The notes under the pieces are model-generated. The model was given only the letters and a program-made list of their open reading frames with translations. It was not told the DNA's origin and ran no database searches. The translations under genes were made by a program, and so were the position numbers. From Cupriavidus necator (GTDB lineage Bacteria > Pseudomonadota > Gammaproteobacteria > Burkholderiales > Burkholderiaceae): a stretch of DNA of 64,000 nucleotides. The stretch is from the NCBI GenBank assembly GCA_022041995.1, contig CP074390.1, positions 310,001 through 374,000 on the forward strand. Direction: 5' to 3'. Below, piece after piece: positions 24,843 to 31,951 of the stretch; position 1 is the stretch's first letter, and each line of letters opens with the position of its first letter.

Positions 24843-25647
24843 AGGTCGGCTTCCTGCCGGTCAGCCCGGCGATAGTGTCGGCGCGCTCTTGCGCCCAGTC
24901 AGTGGAGCGTGGCCCGCTGCCATGGCCGGCTGCGCGCGGAGCGCGGTCCTGTGCCCGAGCGAACCAGTTGGTGAGAAATCGCTTGTAGTTGGATTTGGCG
25001 TTAGCCGGGTTGGCAACCAGCCATGCCCCTGCCCGGTTGATCTCGCGAAGCAGATCGAGCGCCGGATAGGCGTCGGACCATAGCTGCGTCAGTTGCGGCG
25101 TGATGCCAGAGAACTTTCCCGTTTCCAGGTTGAAGCCCAAAGCCGAGGCTCGCGCGTTTACCTTCTTCTTGTTCTTGATAGGTTCTATGACAGGTTCATG
25201 CCCGGCATTTTCTGCCGGTGGTAACGCACCTTTTTTGCCTGAGGCAGAAATTGCCGGTGGTTGTTTTTTGCCTGAGGCAGAAATTGCCGGTTGATCGTCG
25301 CAGTCGTCATCGCCGAATCCCTCATAAATCGAAGGGCCGCAAGACGTTTCCTCAAGTGGGAAAGTCGCTGGGGGCATGCTGAGGTTCAGCCACATGGCAT
25401 CGGTCGTGCGCGTGCCATCCGGGCGGAACCGGCGCTTGCGTTGGATGTAGCCGCCGCTCTCCAGGTCATCCAGGTGATCGCGCAGAGCGCGCAGGCTCAT
25501 ACCCACGCGGCCTGCGAGTTTTGGTTGCGACGGAAAGCAAAAGCCGTTCTCGTCTGCGTACTGAGCAATGCCTGTCAGCACCCACTTTCTTCCGGGAGGG
25601 CCGCCCGGGCTTTGATCCCAGGCCCAGGCCACGGCTTTGAAGCTCAT
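24793..25647 (-). CDS. Lambda O-like replication initiator
   Basis: 284 aa. N-terminal winged-helix domain (MSFKAVAWAWDQS..., SQPKLAGRVGMSLRALRDHL, GYIQRKRRF). The middle has two copies of PPAISASGKK encoded by 33-bp iterons. The C-terminal part (LWSDAYPALDLLREI, ANAKSNYKRFLTNWF) is of the type that contacts the helicase loader. It binds the origin inside its own gene as lambda O does. First gene of the leftward operon. Confidence 0.8.
   Translation of the reverse strand: MSFKAVAWAWDQSPGGPPGRKWVLTGIAQYADENGFCFPSQPKLAGRVGMSLRALRDHLDDLESGGYIQRKRRFRPDGTRTTDAMWLNLSMPPATFPLEETSCGPSIYEGFGDDDCDDQPAISASGKKQPPAISASGKKGALPPAENAGHEPVIEPIKNKKKVNARASALGFNLETGKFSGITPQLTQLWSDAYPALDLLREINRAGAWLVANPANAKSNYKRFLTNWFARAQDRAPRAAGHGSGPRSTDWAQERADTIAGLTGRKPTYERTDDAFDVEARLVD
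25205..25293. repeat. Iterons: probable phage replication origin inside the O-like gene
   Basis: Two 30-bp near-identical direct repeats start at 25231 and 25264 (33-bp spacing). Each contains TTTTTTGCCTGAGGCAG and AAATTGCCGG. A partial copy (TTTTCTGCCGGTGG) lies at 25208-25221. Each unit carries the inverted repeat GCCTGAGGC and a T-tract. The layout copies lambda ori, where O-binding iterons lie within the O gene. Confidence 0.7.
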
Positions 25648-25689
25648 GCGGCCGACCCGTTACAACCCGTTACCGGAAAAGCACTCTGG

Positions 25690-25716
25690 AATAAGTGTTT
25701 CTTGCTTAAACTTACG
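25690..25716 (-). promoter_or_regulatory. Operator/promoter element for the leftward operon
   Basis: ATAAGTGTTTCTTGC followed by TTAAACTTACG, a variant of the prophage-wide AAGTTTT-N-CTTG element, 43 bases before the O-like start. Presumed repressor-controlled leftward early promoter. Confidence 0.55.
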
Positions 25717-25905
25717 CTCATGGATGGCGCCCCGTGCGCGAAACTGCGCATCCCGTGCTGGAAATGGGGTGTCGGGCGCGCCGCTTTGCACGGGAAGAAA
25801 GCGACTGGGCTGGCCTGCCTGCCCGACTGGGAACCGTTGGCACCGCTGCGTGGACTCAGCCTTTTGGCCGATGCGCAAAGCTGGCGCCGCGCCTAAGGTT
25901 ATCAA

Positions 25906-25938
25906 ATAAAACTTACTCTTGCCAAGTTTAACTTGGCA
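25906..25938. promoter_or_regulatory. Palindromic operator before the XRE regulator
   Basis: GCCAAGTTTAACTTGGC at 25921-25937 is a perfect 17-bp palindrome, next to AAAACTTACTCTTGC. It lies between the divergent leftward operon and the rightward XRE regulator gene, as expected of the central operator of a lysogeny switch. Confidence 0.65.
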
Positions 25939-26054
25939 CGTATCATCATTTCGTCGTTGCTTCTGCGCAAGTGGAAGCTCGGCCGGATAGGCTGGGAGGC
26001 TCTTTTCTGGTCGGTGATGAACGATGAAATCGTTGGGTGGAGGCCCAAACAGAC

Positions 26055-26561
26055 ATGAAGCTGAACGAGCAGATCGGGATTGCGAGGGAGGCGCGGGGAC
26101 TATCCCGCGACGATCTCGCAGAGCATTTAGGGGTCTCGAAAACTTCCGTGGTGTGGTGGGAAGAGGGCAAACACGCCCCTCGCCTTCCCATGCTGCGGAA
26201 GATCGAAACCATCCTGGAAACCAAGTTCAACGCTACCGGGACTGAGCTCGCTGAGGGTCAATCAGCAGCTTTTCCCGGCGTGTCTCCGCAGGACGTGCAA
26301 CTTGCCGTTGCCATCTCGCGGCTGCCGGCAGCCCAACGGCTTGCCATCCAGACGCTGGTGGAGGCCAGCGCGCCGGGTGGTGTGCCCGCGGGTGACGCAG
26401 TGAAACCGTTCACCGAGATGGTGGAGAACGAGACGCCCCGAAGACCAACTCAACAAGGGCGGAAAATCGTTCATGCAACAGAAGACGGTAGTGAATCACT
26501 CGGGGTTGAGCGACAACGTAGTGCGCCTCGAAAAAAGGCGACAACAGTTCGTCATCATTGA
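26055..26561 (+). CDS. XRE-family transcriptional regulator (candidate repressor)
   Basis: 168 aa from MKLNEQIGIAREARG. The helix-turn-helix covers residues 5-58 (SRDDLAEHLGVSKTSVVWWEEG). There is no S24 peptidase; the C-terminal half is helical and ends in a basic tail. It follows the palindromic operator, so it is the best candidate for the protein that binds the AAGTTTT-N-CTTG sites. Without a peptidase domain it would be relieved by antirepressor rather than by RecA. It overlaps the next gene by 89 bases. Confidence 0.75.
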   Translation: MKLNEQIGIAREARGLSRDDLAEHLGVSKTSVVWWEEGKHAPRLPMLRKIETILETKFNATGTELAEGQSAAFPGVSPQDVQLAVAISRLPAAQRLAIQTLVEASAPGGVPAGDAVKPFTEMVENETPRRPTQQGRKIVHATEDGSESLGVERQRSAPRKKATTVRHH

Positions 26562-26736
26562 GCAACTTGAGCAAGCGCTCGCACTTGCGCGCGCCGGGGA
26601 GGTAGATGGCCTCTTGATGGCATTGGCCATCACAGGGGGGCGCCAGATGCGCGCAGCATCCGGGGCTTTTGTCGAATGCCCCGAGGCTGGCGTGGAGGCA
26701 GCCTTGGGGATGGCGACCCGGCTCGCAGGAGGGTAA
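26473..26736 (+). CDS. Small hypothetical protein overlapping the regulator
   Basis: 87 aa. MQQKTVVNHSGLSDNVVRLEKRR, then a long helix (IEQLEQALALARAGEVDGLLMALAITG) and a Gly/Ala end. Proteins with this core pattern (DGLLMALA.. G) occur near phage repressors. It may modify the regulator. Function unknown. Confidence 0.5.
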   Translation: MQQKTVVNHSGLSDNVVRLEKRRQQFVIIEQLEQALALARAGEVDGLLMALAITGGRQMRAASGAFVECPEAGVEAALGMATRLAGG

Positions 26737-26772
26737 CGAAGAGGTGAGAGTGAGACAAAAAATTCAGCTACC

Positions 26773-26812
26773 GCAAAGTTTTACTTGCGCACGATAAGTT
26801 TCTTTAGTTTAA
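26773..26812 (+). promoter_or_regulatory. Operator/promoter element before the RNA-ACP region
   Basis: AAAGTTTTACTTGC at 26775-26788, then GATAAGTTTCTTTAG, matching the two-part layout of the elements at 35436, 44584 and 56676. The second box could act as -10 region. Confidence 0.55.
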
Positions 26813-26814
26813 TG

Positions 26815-26880
26815 GCATCCATGCGGTAGCGCATGGTGCCAAGCATCATGCCGCCCCGCCTTGTGCGGGGTTTTCTTTTG
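26815..26880 (+). terminator. Hairpin and intrinsic terminator
   Basis: A long hairpin, GGCATCCATGCG / CGCATGGTGCC (26815-26840), then CCCCGC-CTTGT-GCGGGG with TTTTCTTTT (26854-26880). It is immediately after the operator element, so it may end a short leader transcript or attenuate transcription toward the ACP and tRNA genes. Confidence 0.65.
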
Positions 26881-26899
26881 TGCCTACCCCAAGCGATAC

Positions 26900-27060
26900 C
26901 AGCGAAACGTTGATCGCCGTGCCGTGAAATGCAGCCAACCTCCGGCGCCGGACTGGGTTGGGATTCGGCAGAGTAAGCAACGTGACTTTCCCGGGGAGAG
27001 ACCGGGAGGCCTTTTGAATGGCGGTTGCGCTCAGCCACCAGCCAGAAGACCTCCGTATTG
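26900..27060 (+). promoter_or_regulatory. Structured leader with a B12-box-like motif (possible degenerate cobalamin riboswitch)
   Basis: AGCCAGAAGACCT at 27040-27052 closely fits the B12-box consensus of cobalamin riboswitches. Upstream, GTGACTTTCCCGG...CCGGGAGGCC resembles the ACTG-stem-GGGAAGG part of that class. The very conserved CCCGCAACTGT block is missing. It lies 170 bases before the acyl carrier protein gene. It could equally be part of the larger structured RNA region. Confidence 0.3.
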
Positions 27061-27224
27061 CGCGTGCGGCCGGCAGATGCCGGGATCTCCCCCAGGTTTG
27101 ATACTGCCTGGACAGCCCAACGAGGTAGGGTAACGCGCTAGACCTCTGTGCCGGCTCGCGCTCGGGCCGCACATCGAAGATCCTGCGCCGCGGGCTTTTC
27201 GATGTGCTTAACAGGAGTGAAAGC

Positions 27225-27467
27225 ATGGCATCAAACGTGGAGGAGCGCATCAAGCGCGTGGTGGCGGAGCAATTTGGCGTGGCTCTGGCATGCGTCAAGA
27301 ACGATTCGAATTTCGTTGACGACTTCGGCGCCGATTCCCTGGATGCAGTCGAGCTCGTCATGGCTCTGGAAGACGAATTTGGCGGCGAGATCTCCGACGA
27401 CGAAGCCGACAAGATTGAAACGGTCCAACAAGCGATCGACTACGTCAACGCTCACGTTCCGGCCTGA
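27225..27467 (+). CDS. Phage-encoded acyl carrier protein
   Basis: 80 aa. All hallmarks of AcpP: IKRVVAEQFGVA helix, FVDDFGADSLDAVELVMALEDEF with the phosphopantetheine Ser at residue 38, then FGGEISDDEADKIETVQQAIDYV. The ribosome site AGGAG is 6-7 bases from ATG. It would carry acyl chains on a 4'-phosphopantetheine arm. It stands alone, far from any fatty-acid gene, just upstream of two tRNA genes and a large structured RNA. Slightly unusual is ALACVKNDSNF in loop 1. Probably functional. Confidence 0.9.
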   Translation: MASNVEERIKRVVAEQFGVALACVKNDSNFVDDFGADSLDAVELVMALEDEFGGEISDDEADKIETVQQAIDYVNAHVPA

Positions 27468-27499
27468 ATGATGGTGACAGCCTGGAGAGACGGGCATAT

Positions 27500-27574
27500 G
27501 GAGCGATCGTCTATCGGTCAGGACACCGGGTTTTCATCCCGGTAAGCGGGGTTCGATTCCCCGTCGCTCTACCA
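27500..27574 (+). tRNA. tRNA-Glu (anticodon TTC)
   Basis: Full cloverleaf: 7-bp acceptor (GGAGCGA with TCGCTCT), D arm GTCTATCGGTCAGGAC, anticodon stem CCGGG/CCCGG with loop TTTTCAT (anticodon TTC), T arm GCGGGGTTCGATTCCCCGT, encoded CCA. Only 6 bases separate it from the next tRNA. Confidence 0.93.
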
Positions 27575-27580
27575 GTTTTT

Positions 27581-27657
<77 letters not shown>

Positions 27658-28660
27658 GCATTGCAGTAGTGACGAGCCGATAGACGTTGCGCGATGGACA
27701 GGAGTAGCGCGGGGAGGAGCACCAAATGCCGCGAACAAACGATGGGATCGCAAAAACGATGAGGCGCCGAGGACGGAAGGCAGATGCCGTGACAGCCGGG
27801 AGAGACCGGCACCCTGAAACATGGATAGCGGGCGGCTGATCACCGCCGGAATGCTCGGACAGCTGGAGTAGCGCCCAGCATCCATGCTTGAGGGTGACAG
27901 CCAGGAAGCGCGCACAACGCCGTGGGCCAAAAGCTAATGCGGCGCCGGCATGGGATGCCGGACAGAAGCCGTGCTTACTGCCGCCGCGAGAGCGGATTCC
28001 CTCAATAATCGCACCCGCTCCAACCTGCAAGGATACGGCAGGCCATCACCGGGCAAAGTGATGGGAGGTTAGACGGCGACTCCGCAAGCCGTACGTGTCT
28101 GGCGGAATGCGGAGAGCGCGCCAACGCTTGATGCTGACAGCCGGGAACAGTACCGGCACCTTCACGCATGGCGATTGGTGCAGATCAGCGCACCCCGGGC
28201 ACTGTAGTTAAAGTGGCACCAGTCGCCATGACGTGAGGGTGCGTTACGACAGCAGCGATCAAGGTGCGAAAGCAGGGCCGCGCCCTTAAACCTTGGTCGC
28301 AGCCGCGGGTGGGAATCCTGCAGCACCCACCACATTGCCTGCCGCTCACATGACGGTGTGAGCCTCGGGTGATCTAGGAAAGGCGCGGTAAATCTCGTGA
28401 AAAAACCGCGCGCCCCTCCACAAGAGGCCAACCCGGAGTTGGATAGCAAAGAGAGGCCGAGAGTAGCGGTAAGCCTGGGGACGCCCAGGCCCTTCATGTT
28501 TGGCGACTGGTGCGCCTGCAGCGCAGCCGTTGCCGGAGTCGGCCGTAAAACCGCCAGCCGCCAAACACGAGGGAATGCGCAGTGCTGATGCGCTATATGG
28601 CCAACACCCAATCCAGATGGGAAAGTCGCGTGCGGCTTGTTGGCCTTCTGGTATGCCGGG
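27658..28660 (+). ncRNA. Large ornate structured RNA (GOLLD/ROOL-like by context)
   Basis: About 1 kb without a credible gene but full of long stems. Seen directly: 27810-27826 pairs with 27880-27896 (15 of 17); 28167-28181 pairs with 28216-28230 (15 bp with one G-U); 28497-28510 pairs with 28554-28567 (13 of 14). Also perfect short hairpins at 27832-27848, 28043-28064, 28344-28363 and 28473-28489, and repeated TGACAGCC-hairpins. Two copies of a GGCGAYTGGTGC domain occur. Phage tRNA genes directly upstream are the typical setting of GOLLD and ROOL RNAs. Strand inferred from the tRNAs. Confidence 0.65.
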
Positions 28661-28682
28661 GATCAGTGCCGGCCCCTCTACC

Positions 28683-29234
28683 CTATTCCGTCACGCAATT
28701 GACCGTGCCCGTCACCGAGAACGGCACGCGATCGCACCTGGTGCGCACCGGGGCGCTGGGCGCGGCGTGCGCCCGGGATGGCATCCAGCCAGATGGCGAA
28801 CTGTCATAGGGCATCGGCCATGCTGGGCCCGAGCTGGAGCGCGACACCTCTACCCTCATCCTCGCCTCGTCTCGACGATCAAGAATGGCAATGATGGCGT
28901 CCTTGGCGCGGTCTTCTGAAATCGCCTTGCGATCCAGTGCCTCGGTAACCTGCCACAGCGACTTGAGAGCGAGGTTGGTGATATTCACGTACACCGCCGG
29001 GTCGTCGCCGGATCGCTCAACCGCATAGACAGAGCAGACGGCGGCGAGCCGGGCCGGCATCTGAATGTAGGGATTGCAGAAGCGATCAATCTGCTCTCCC
29101 GTTGCGCGCACCCGCTGGGTCTTCGTCTGCTTGGCAAACGCCAGGCCGAACTGGGCATCCTCTGTCGGCCCGGCCGCCGCGGCACAGCTCGCAATCAGCG
29201 CGGCCAGCGCGCCGGCAATCCATCTCGCGGCCAT
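28683..29234 (-). CDS. Exported hypothetical phage protein
   Basis: 183 aa. N-terminal signal peptide (MAARWIAGALAALIASCAAAAG; possible lipobox-like Cys at residue 17). The mature part includes RFCNPYIQMPARLAAVCSVYAVERSG and a helix. The last 50 residues are low-complexity and may not be conserved. It is transcribed leftward against its neighbours; periplasmic location likely. A lysogenic-conversion (moron) gene is possible. Function unknown. Confidence 0.5.
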   Translation of the reverse strand: MAARWIAGALAALIASCAAAAGPTEDAQFGLAFAKQTKTQRVRATGEQIDRFCNPYIQMPARLAAVCSVYAVERSGDDPAVYVNITNLALKSLWQVTEALDRKAISEDRAKDAIIAILDRRDEARMRVEVSRSSSGPAWPMPYDSSPSGWMPSRAHAAPSAPVRTRCDRVPFSVTGTVNCVTE

Positions 29235-29320
29235 TGTTCGCTCCCTGTTGTTGGCTCGTGCGCTGAATCATATATCCCACGTCCGAGCGGTAAATCCCTC
29301 CGACTGGGTGGAATTTGCAA

Positions 29321-29370
29321 CCAAGTTTTGCTTGGTGGATCGTAAGTTTTACTTGTACTGAGTAAGATAT
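29321..29370 (+). promoter_or_regulatory. Double operator before the C4/antirepressor unit
   Basis: CCAAGTTTTGCTTGG (29321-29335, inverted repeat CCAAG/CTTGG) and GTAAGTTTTACTTG (29342-29355), 21 bases apart, followed by AGTAAGATAT that may serve as -10. This is the promoter of the C4 RNA and antirepressor transcript. Confidence 0.65.
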
Positions 29371-29390
29371 TCACGCATCATTGACAGTGT

Positions 29391-29506
29391 GTTCCGGCGG
29401 GTCTAAGATTCCCATCATCACTGAGACAAAGGTGATACGGGCTTGGTCGTCCGGAACAGTTGGCGCAACTAACAAAGCCGCGCCGAAATTGCATGCGGCT
29501 TTTTTG
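29391..29506 (+). ncRNA. C4 antisense RNA
   Basis: Features of P1/P7-type C4 RNA: a hairpin ATCAC/GTGAT, then AGTTGGCGCAACT (perfect 5-bp stem), then a terminator-type stem AAGCCGC/GCGGCTT with T6. Two single-stranded boxes match downstream targets: GCGGGT (29397-29402) with ACCCGC (29553-29558), and TTGGTCG (29443-29449) with CGACCAA (29586-29592). It should block translation of the leader frame and so of the antirepressor. Confidence 0.7.
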
Positions 29507-29662
29507 TTTGCGATCGCTTGGCATCATCTCCTATGGTGGGCCGGGCGGGGACACCCGCAAGGGTGTGCCGGTGCCAACTACCGGTCGACCAACCCCGTTT
29601 CGGTCCACCACCCCGTTTGGTCGCGGGGCGGCGGAATCAAAACCGCTTAGTTGGAGCCCATC
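29507..29662 (+). promoter_or_regulatory. C4 target / Icd-like leader before the antirepressor
   Basis: Holds the C4-complementary boxes and a hairpin-rich stretch (GGACACCCGCAAGGGTGT). A short frame through MVGRAGTPARVCRCQ resembles the leader peptides (Icd/Ash-like) that precede ant in P1-like immunity modules. I cannot decide the exact start, so no separate gene is called. Confidence 0.45.
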
Positions 29663-30334
29663 ATGCCGGCACCGTCCCTCCTGTCGTTCAATTTCCAAGA
29701 ATCTAATTCAGTCCGCGTTGTCATCGTTGATGGCGAGCCGTGGTTTGCTGCAACCGACGTTTGCAGGATCCTCGGGTACCGCGACGCCTTCAATGCGACG
29801 CGTCTCCTGGACGAGGATGAAAAGGGTACTCACATTCTGAGCACCCTTGGTGGCGAGCAAGTACTGTCCATCATAAACGAGTCAGGCCTCTATGCCCTCG
29901 TCATTCGCAGCCGCAAGCCAGAAGCGAGGCGCTTCCGTAAGTGGGTGACCTCCGAAGTCATCCCCTCCATCCGCAAGACCGGCAGCTACACCCTGCCCTC
30001 CCAACTTCCCCGCATCACCCACCCCGAGCCCCAACCGGCCCACCCCATCAAGCCGTCCGACTACAAGAATCTTGAAGGGCGCGTCCATCTCCTCGCGGGC
30101 TACTTCGGCAGGAAAGAATCCACCAGCCGCGCCATTTGGGCTCACCTGCGCGAGCAGCTCGGCGTGCGCGTGACGATCCGCAACCTGCCCGCCGACCGGC
30201 TCGATGATGCGCAGCAGATCCTCTCCGACCTCCAGACCAGCGTGCGGCCCTATATCCGCGCGCGCAACGAGTTCGACCGCGCCTGGCTGCAACGCCTGCT
30301 GGGCGGATCCGCAAGCACTGACCTCCTCCACTGA
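29663..30334 (+). CDS. Phage antirepressor, BRO-N type
   Basis: 223 aa from MPAPSLLSFNF. BRO-N domain at residues 10-105: VVIVDGEPWFAATDVCRILGY, LLDEDEKGTH, IINESGLYALVIRSRKPEARRFRKWV and the IRKTGSY end. The C-terminal part is helical with LAGYFGRKEST and RVTIRNLP. It should inactivate the prophage repressor when C4 control is lifted. An alternative TTG start lies 4 codons upstream. Confidence 0.85.
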   Translation: MPAPSLLSFNFQESNSVRVVIVDGEPWFAATDVCRILGYRDAFNATRLLDEDEKGTHILSTLGGEQVLSIINESGLYALVIRSRKPEARRFRKWVTSEVIPSIRKTGSYTLPSQLPRITHPEPQPAHPIKPSDYKNLEGRVHLLAGYFGRKESTSRAIWAHLREQLGVRVTIRNLPADRLDDAQQILSDLQTSVRPYIRARNEFDRAWLQRLLGGSASTDLLH

Positions 30335-30399
30335 TTGACCGCCGGGCGCCGAGCGCGCCCATCCGTGCGCTATCGCACGCAGCCGCCCGCATTTCTCGA

Positions 30400-30437
30400 A
30401 TAAGTTTTCCTTGCATGCGTAACTTATTTTGAATAAG
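30400..30437 (+). promoter_or_regulatory. Operator/promoter of the rightward operon
   Basis: ATAAGTTTTCCTTGC at 30400-30414 followed by GTAACTTATTTTGAATAAG, itself an inverted repeat (CTTATT/AATAAG). It lies 60 bases before the first gene of the recombination and accessory operon. Confidence 0.6.
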
Positions 30438-30494
30438 ATACTCGTAACGGGTAAGCGTGCAGCCCGAACGGCACGCGAAGGACTGGAGATCGCC

Positions 30495-30890
30495 ATGCAT
30501 CTGAACACTGCGCCCTGCGCAAATTCGCAGTACTTAGCTGCCTACCTCCGGGAGGAGGGCAAGGAATATCGCCGCACGACATGGGCCGAGAAGGAAGCCG
30601 AATCGATGCTGACTCAAATGCAGCCGCTCAATCCGGACGCCATCGATGAGGCCTTGAGCGAGGTCATGAACTCGCCGAAATCACCGGATCGCGCCGCGGT
30701 GCTGGCGGCCTTCGCTGGCAGCGATAACGCGGCACTCGGCACGGCAGTTCGCGCCGCCGTTTCGAACTACTGGCTTGCCTACTGCAAGACCAAGGCTGAA
30801 GAGGCCTATGACGATGGAGCTGCGGAACCGGATTCCGATGCCGAGCGTGAAGCGCTGAACGAGCGCCGCGAAATGGCTTACGAGGACTGA
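30495..30890 (+). CDS. Hypothetical phage early protein
   Basis: 131 aa, mainly helical and acidic. Starts MHLNTAPCANSQYLAAYLREEG; acidic C-terminus (EPDSDAEREALNERREM). First gene behind the operator element at 30400. Such first genes often encode host-takeover proteins, but nothing specific is recognisable. Confidence 0.55.
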   Translation: MHLNTAPCANSQYLAAYLREEGKEYRRTTWAEKEAESMLTQMQPLNPDAIDEALSEVMNSPKSPDRAAVLAAFAGSDNAALGTAVRAAVSNYWLAYCKTKAEEAYDDGAAEPDSDAEREALNERREMAYED

Positions 30891-30894
30891 TGCC

Positions 30895-31218
30895 ATGCCC
30901 AAGACCATTGAAATCAAGGGCTTCATCCACGCACGTATCAGTTCGTGGAAGCCCGAGGCGCCGCAATACGAGTTCTTCAGCAGCGAAGACATGTCGGGCC
31001 TGAATAGCAAGAACACTACCTACGTCATGGTCAAGCCAGTGACGTTCGCGGTGGAGATCCCCGACACCGCACTGGACTATCGCACTGCGCGCATTGCTGC
31101 GCTCGAGAAGGAGGAGATCACGATACGTGCGCACCTGGCGAGACGTGTCGCGGAAATCCGGGAGGAGGTGTCGCGCCTCACTGCCATCGAATGCACGCCT
31201 GCGGAGGTGTCGGCATGA
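30895..31218 (+). CDS. Hypothetical phage protein with C-terminal coiled coil
   Basis: 107 aa. Beta-rich N-part (KTIEIKGFIHARISSWK, YVMVKPVTFAVEIP) then a helix (ALEKEEITIRAHLARRVAEIREEV). Overlaps the next gene by 4 bases. Recurrent in beta-proteobacterial phage recombination operons. Function unknown. Confidence 0.6.
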   Translation: MPKTIEIKGFIHARISSWKPEAPQYEFFSSEDMSGLNSKNTTYVMVKPVTFAVEIPDTALDYRTARIAALEKEEITIRAHLARRVAEIREEVSRLTAIECTPAEVSA

Positions 31219-31718
31219 ATCACGCCATTGCCGATGCCTTCGACAAGGCCAGCGGTGCGAAGACGCCGTGGAACCCCTCGCGCAGCGCCATTGCTCGCGT
31301 CAAGAACCCATTGCCGGCGCCCGTCACCTGCCCGCACTGCGGTGCTTCCGTGGAGATCGTCAGCAATGCGCTGATCTACGGGCGGGAGTATGGCGAGTGG
31401 CCTTGGGCGTTCATGTGCACGGGGAAGTTCTGCGATTCCTACGTGGGCATGCACCCGTTAACCGGCATCCCGCTGGGCACGCTGGCCGATGGCCCGACGC
31501 GCGAGGCCCGCAAGCGTGCCAAGGCGGCATTCAACCCGCTTTGGCAAGCCAAGGCCATGACGCGCAGCGAAGCCTATGCGTGGCTCGCCCAGGCGCTGGG
31601 CATTGTCAACGTCGGTGAGTGCCACATCGGATGGTTCGATGTCGACCAGTGCCAGAGAGTGGTAGAGGCCTGCGCAAGCCGGCGGAATCAAGGGGAGAAG
31701 AACTCATGCCCCGCCTGA
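31215..31718 (+). CDS. DUF3268-type zinc-finger protein
   Basis: 167 aa from MNHAIADAFDKASG. CPHCGASVEIV with a later CDSYVGMHPLTGIPLGTLAD block matches the DUF3268 zinc-finger family. The C-terminal region (MTRSEAYAWLAQALGI, HIGWFDVDQCQRVVEA) is the usual continuation. Nucleic-acid binding is likely; the role in the phage is unknown. Confidence 0.7.
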   Translation: MNHAIADAFDKASGAKTPWNPSRSAIARVKNPLPAPVTCPHCGASVEIVSNALIYGREYGEWPWAFMCTGKFCDSYVGMHPLTGIPLGTLADGPTREARKRAKAAFNPLWQAKAMTRSEAYAWLAQALGIVNVGECHIGWFDVDQCQRVVEACASRRNQGEKNSCPA

Positions 31719-31834
31719 TCGAAACCCTCAAGGTAGTCGGCGTCATCGTCTTCATCATCGCCGCCGCCCTTCTGGCCCAGCACCTGGATGAACGAAGCGA
31801 ACGGGAGGCCGCCAGCCTGGCGCGAAGCATGTGA
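31706..31834 (+). CDS. Short single-pass membrane protein
   Basis: 42 aa. One membrane helix (VVGVIVFIIAAALLAQ) and an acidic/basic tail. A good ribosome site (GGGGAGAAG) is present inside the previous gene. Function unknown. Confidence 0.5.
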   Translation: MPRLIETLKVVGVIVFIIAAALLAQHLDERSEREAASLARSM

Positions 31835-31944
31835 CAGAAGACCCCTACTTTGACGATTGGGTGCGCCAGTTGAAGGCGCAGGGATACCGACTCACCGGCC
31901 ACTGGCTTGCGAATGGCGAGCCTGAGATGGTCAGAATCCACTGA
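31831..31944 (+). CDS. Short hypothetical protein
   Basis: 37 aa from a GTG start overlapping the previous stop (GTGA): MTEDPYFDDWVRQLKAQGYR. Compact, with W, Y and H distributed like a real small protein. It sits 7 bases before the bet start. Confidence 0.45.
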   Translation: MTEDPYFDDWVRQLKAQGYRLTGHWLANGEPEMVRIH

Positions 31945-31951
31945 GGCAATC

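Noticed and set aside
25660..25905. An 81-codon minus-strand frame between the O-like gene and the central operator
   Set aside because: No ribosome site, Pro/Arg/Gln-rich shadow-like composition, and it overlaps operator elements at both ends; treated as leader.
27225..27467. The ACP gene as host acpP
   Set aside because: Host acpP lies in the fab cluster; here it is surrounded by phage operators, tRNAs and immunity genes.
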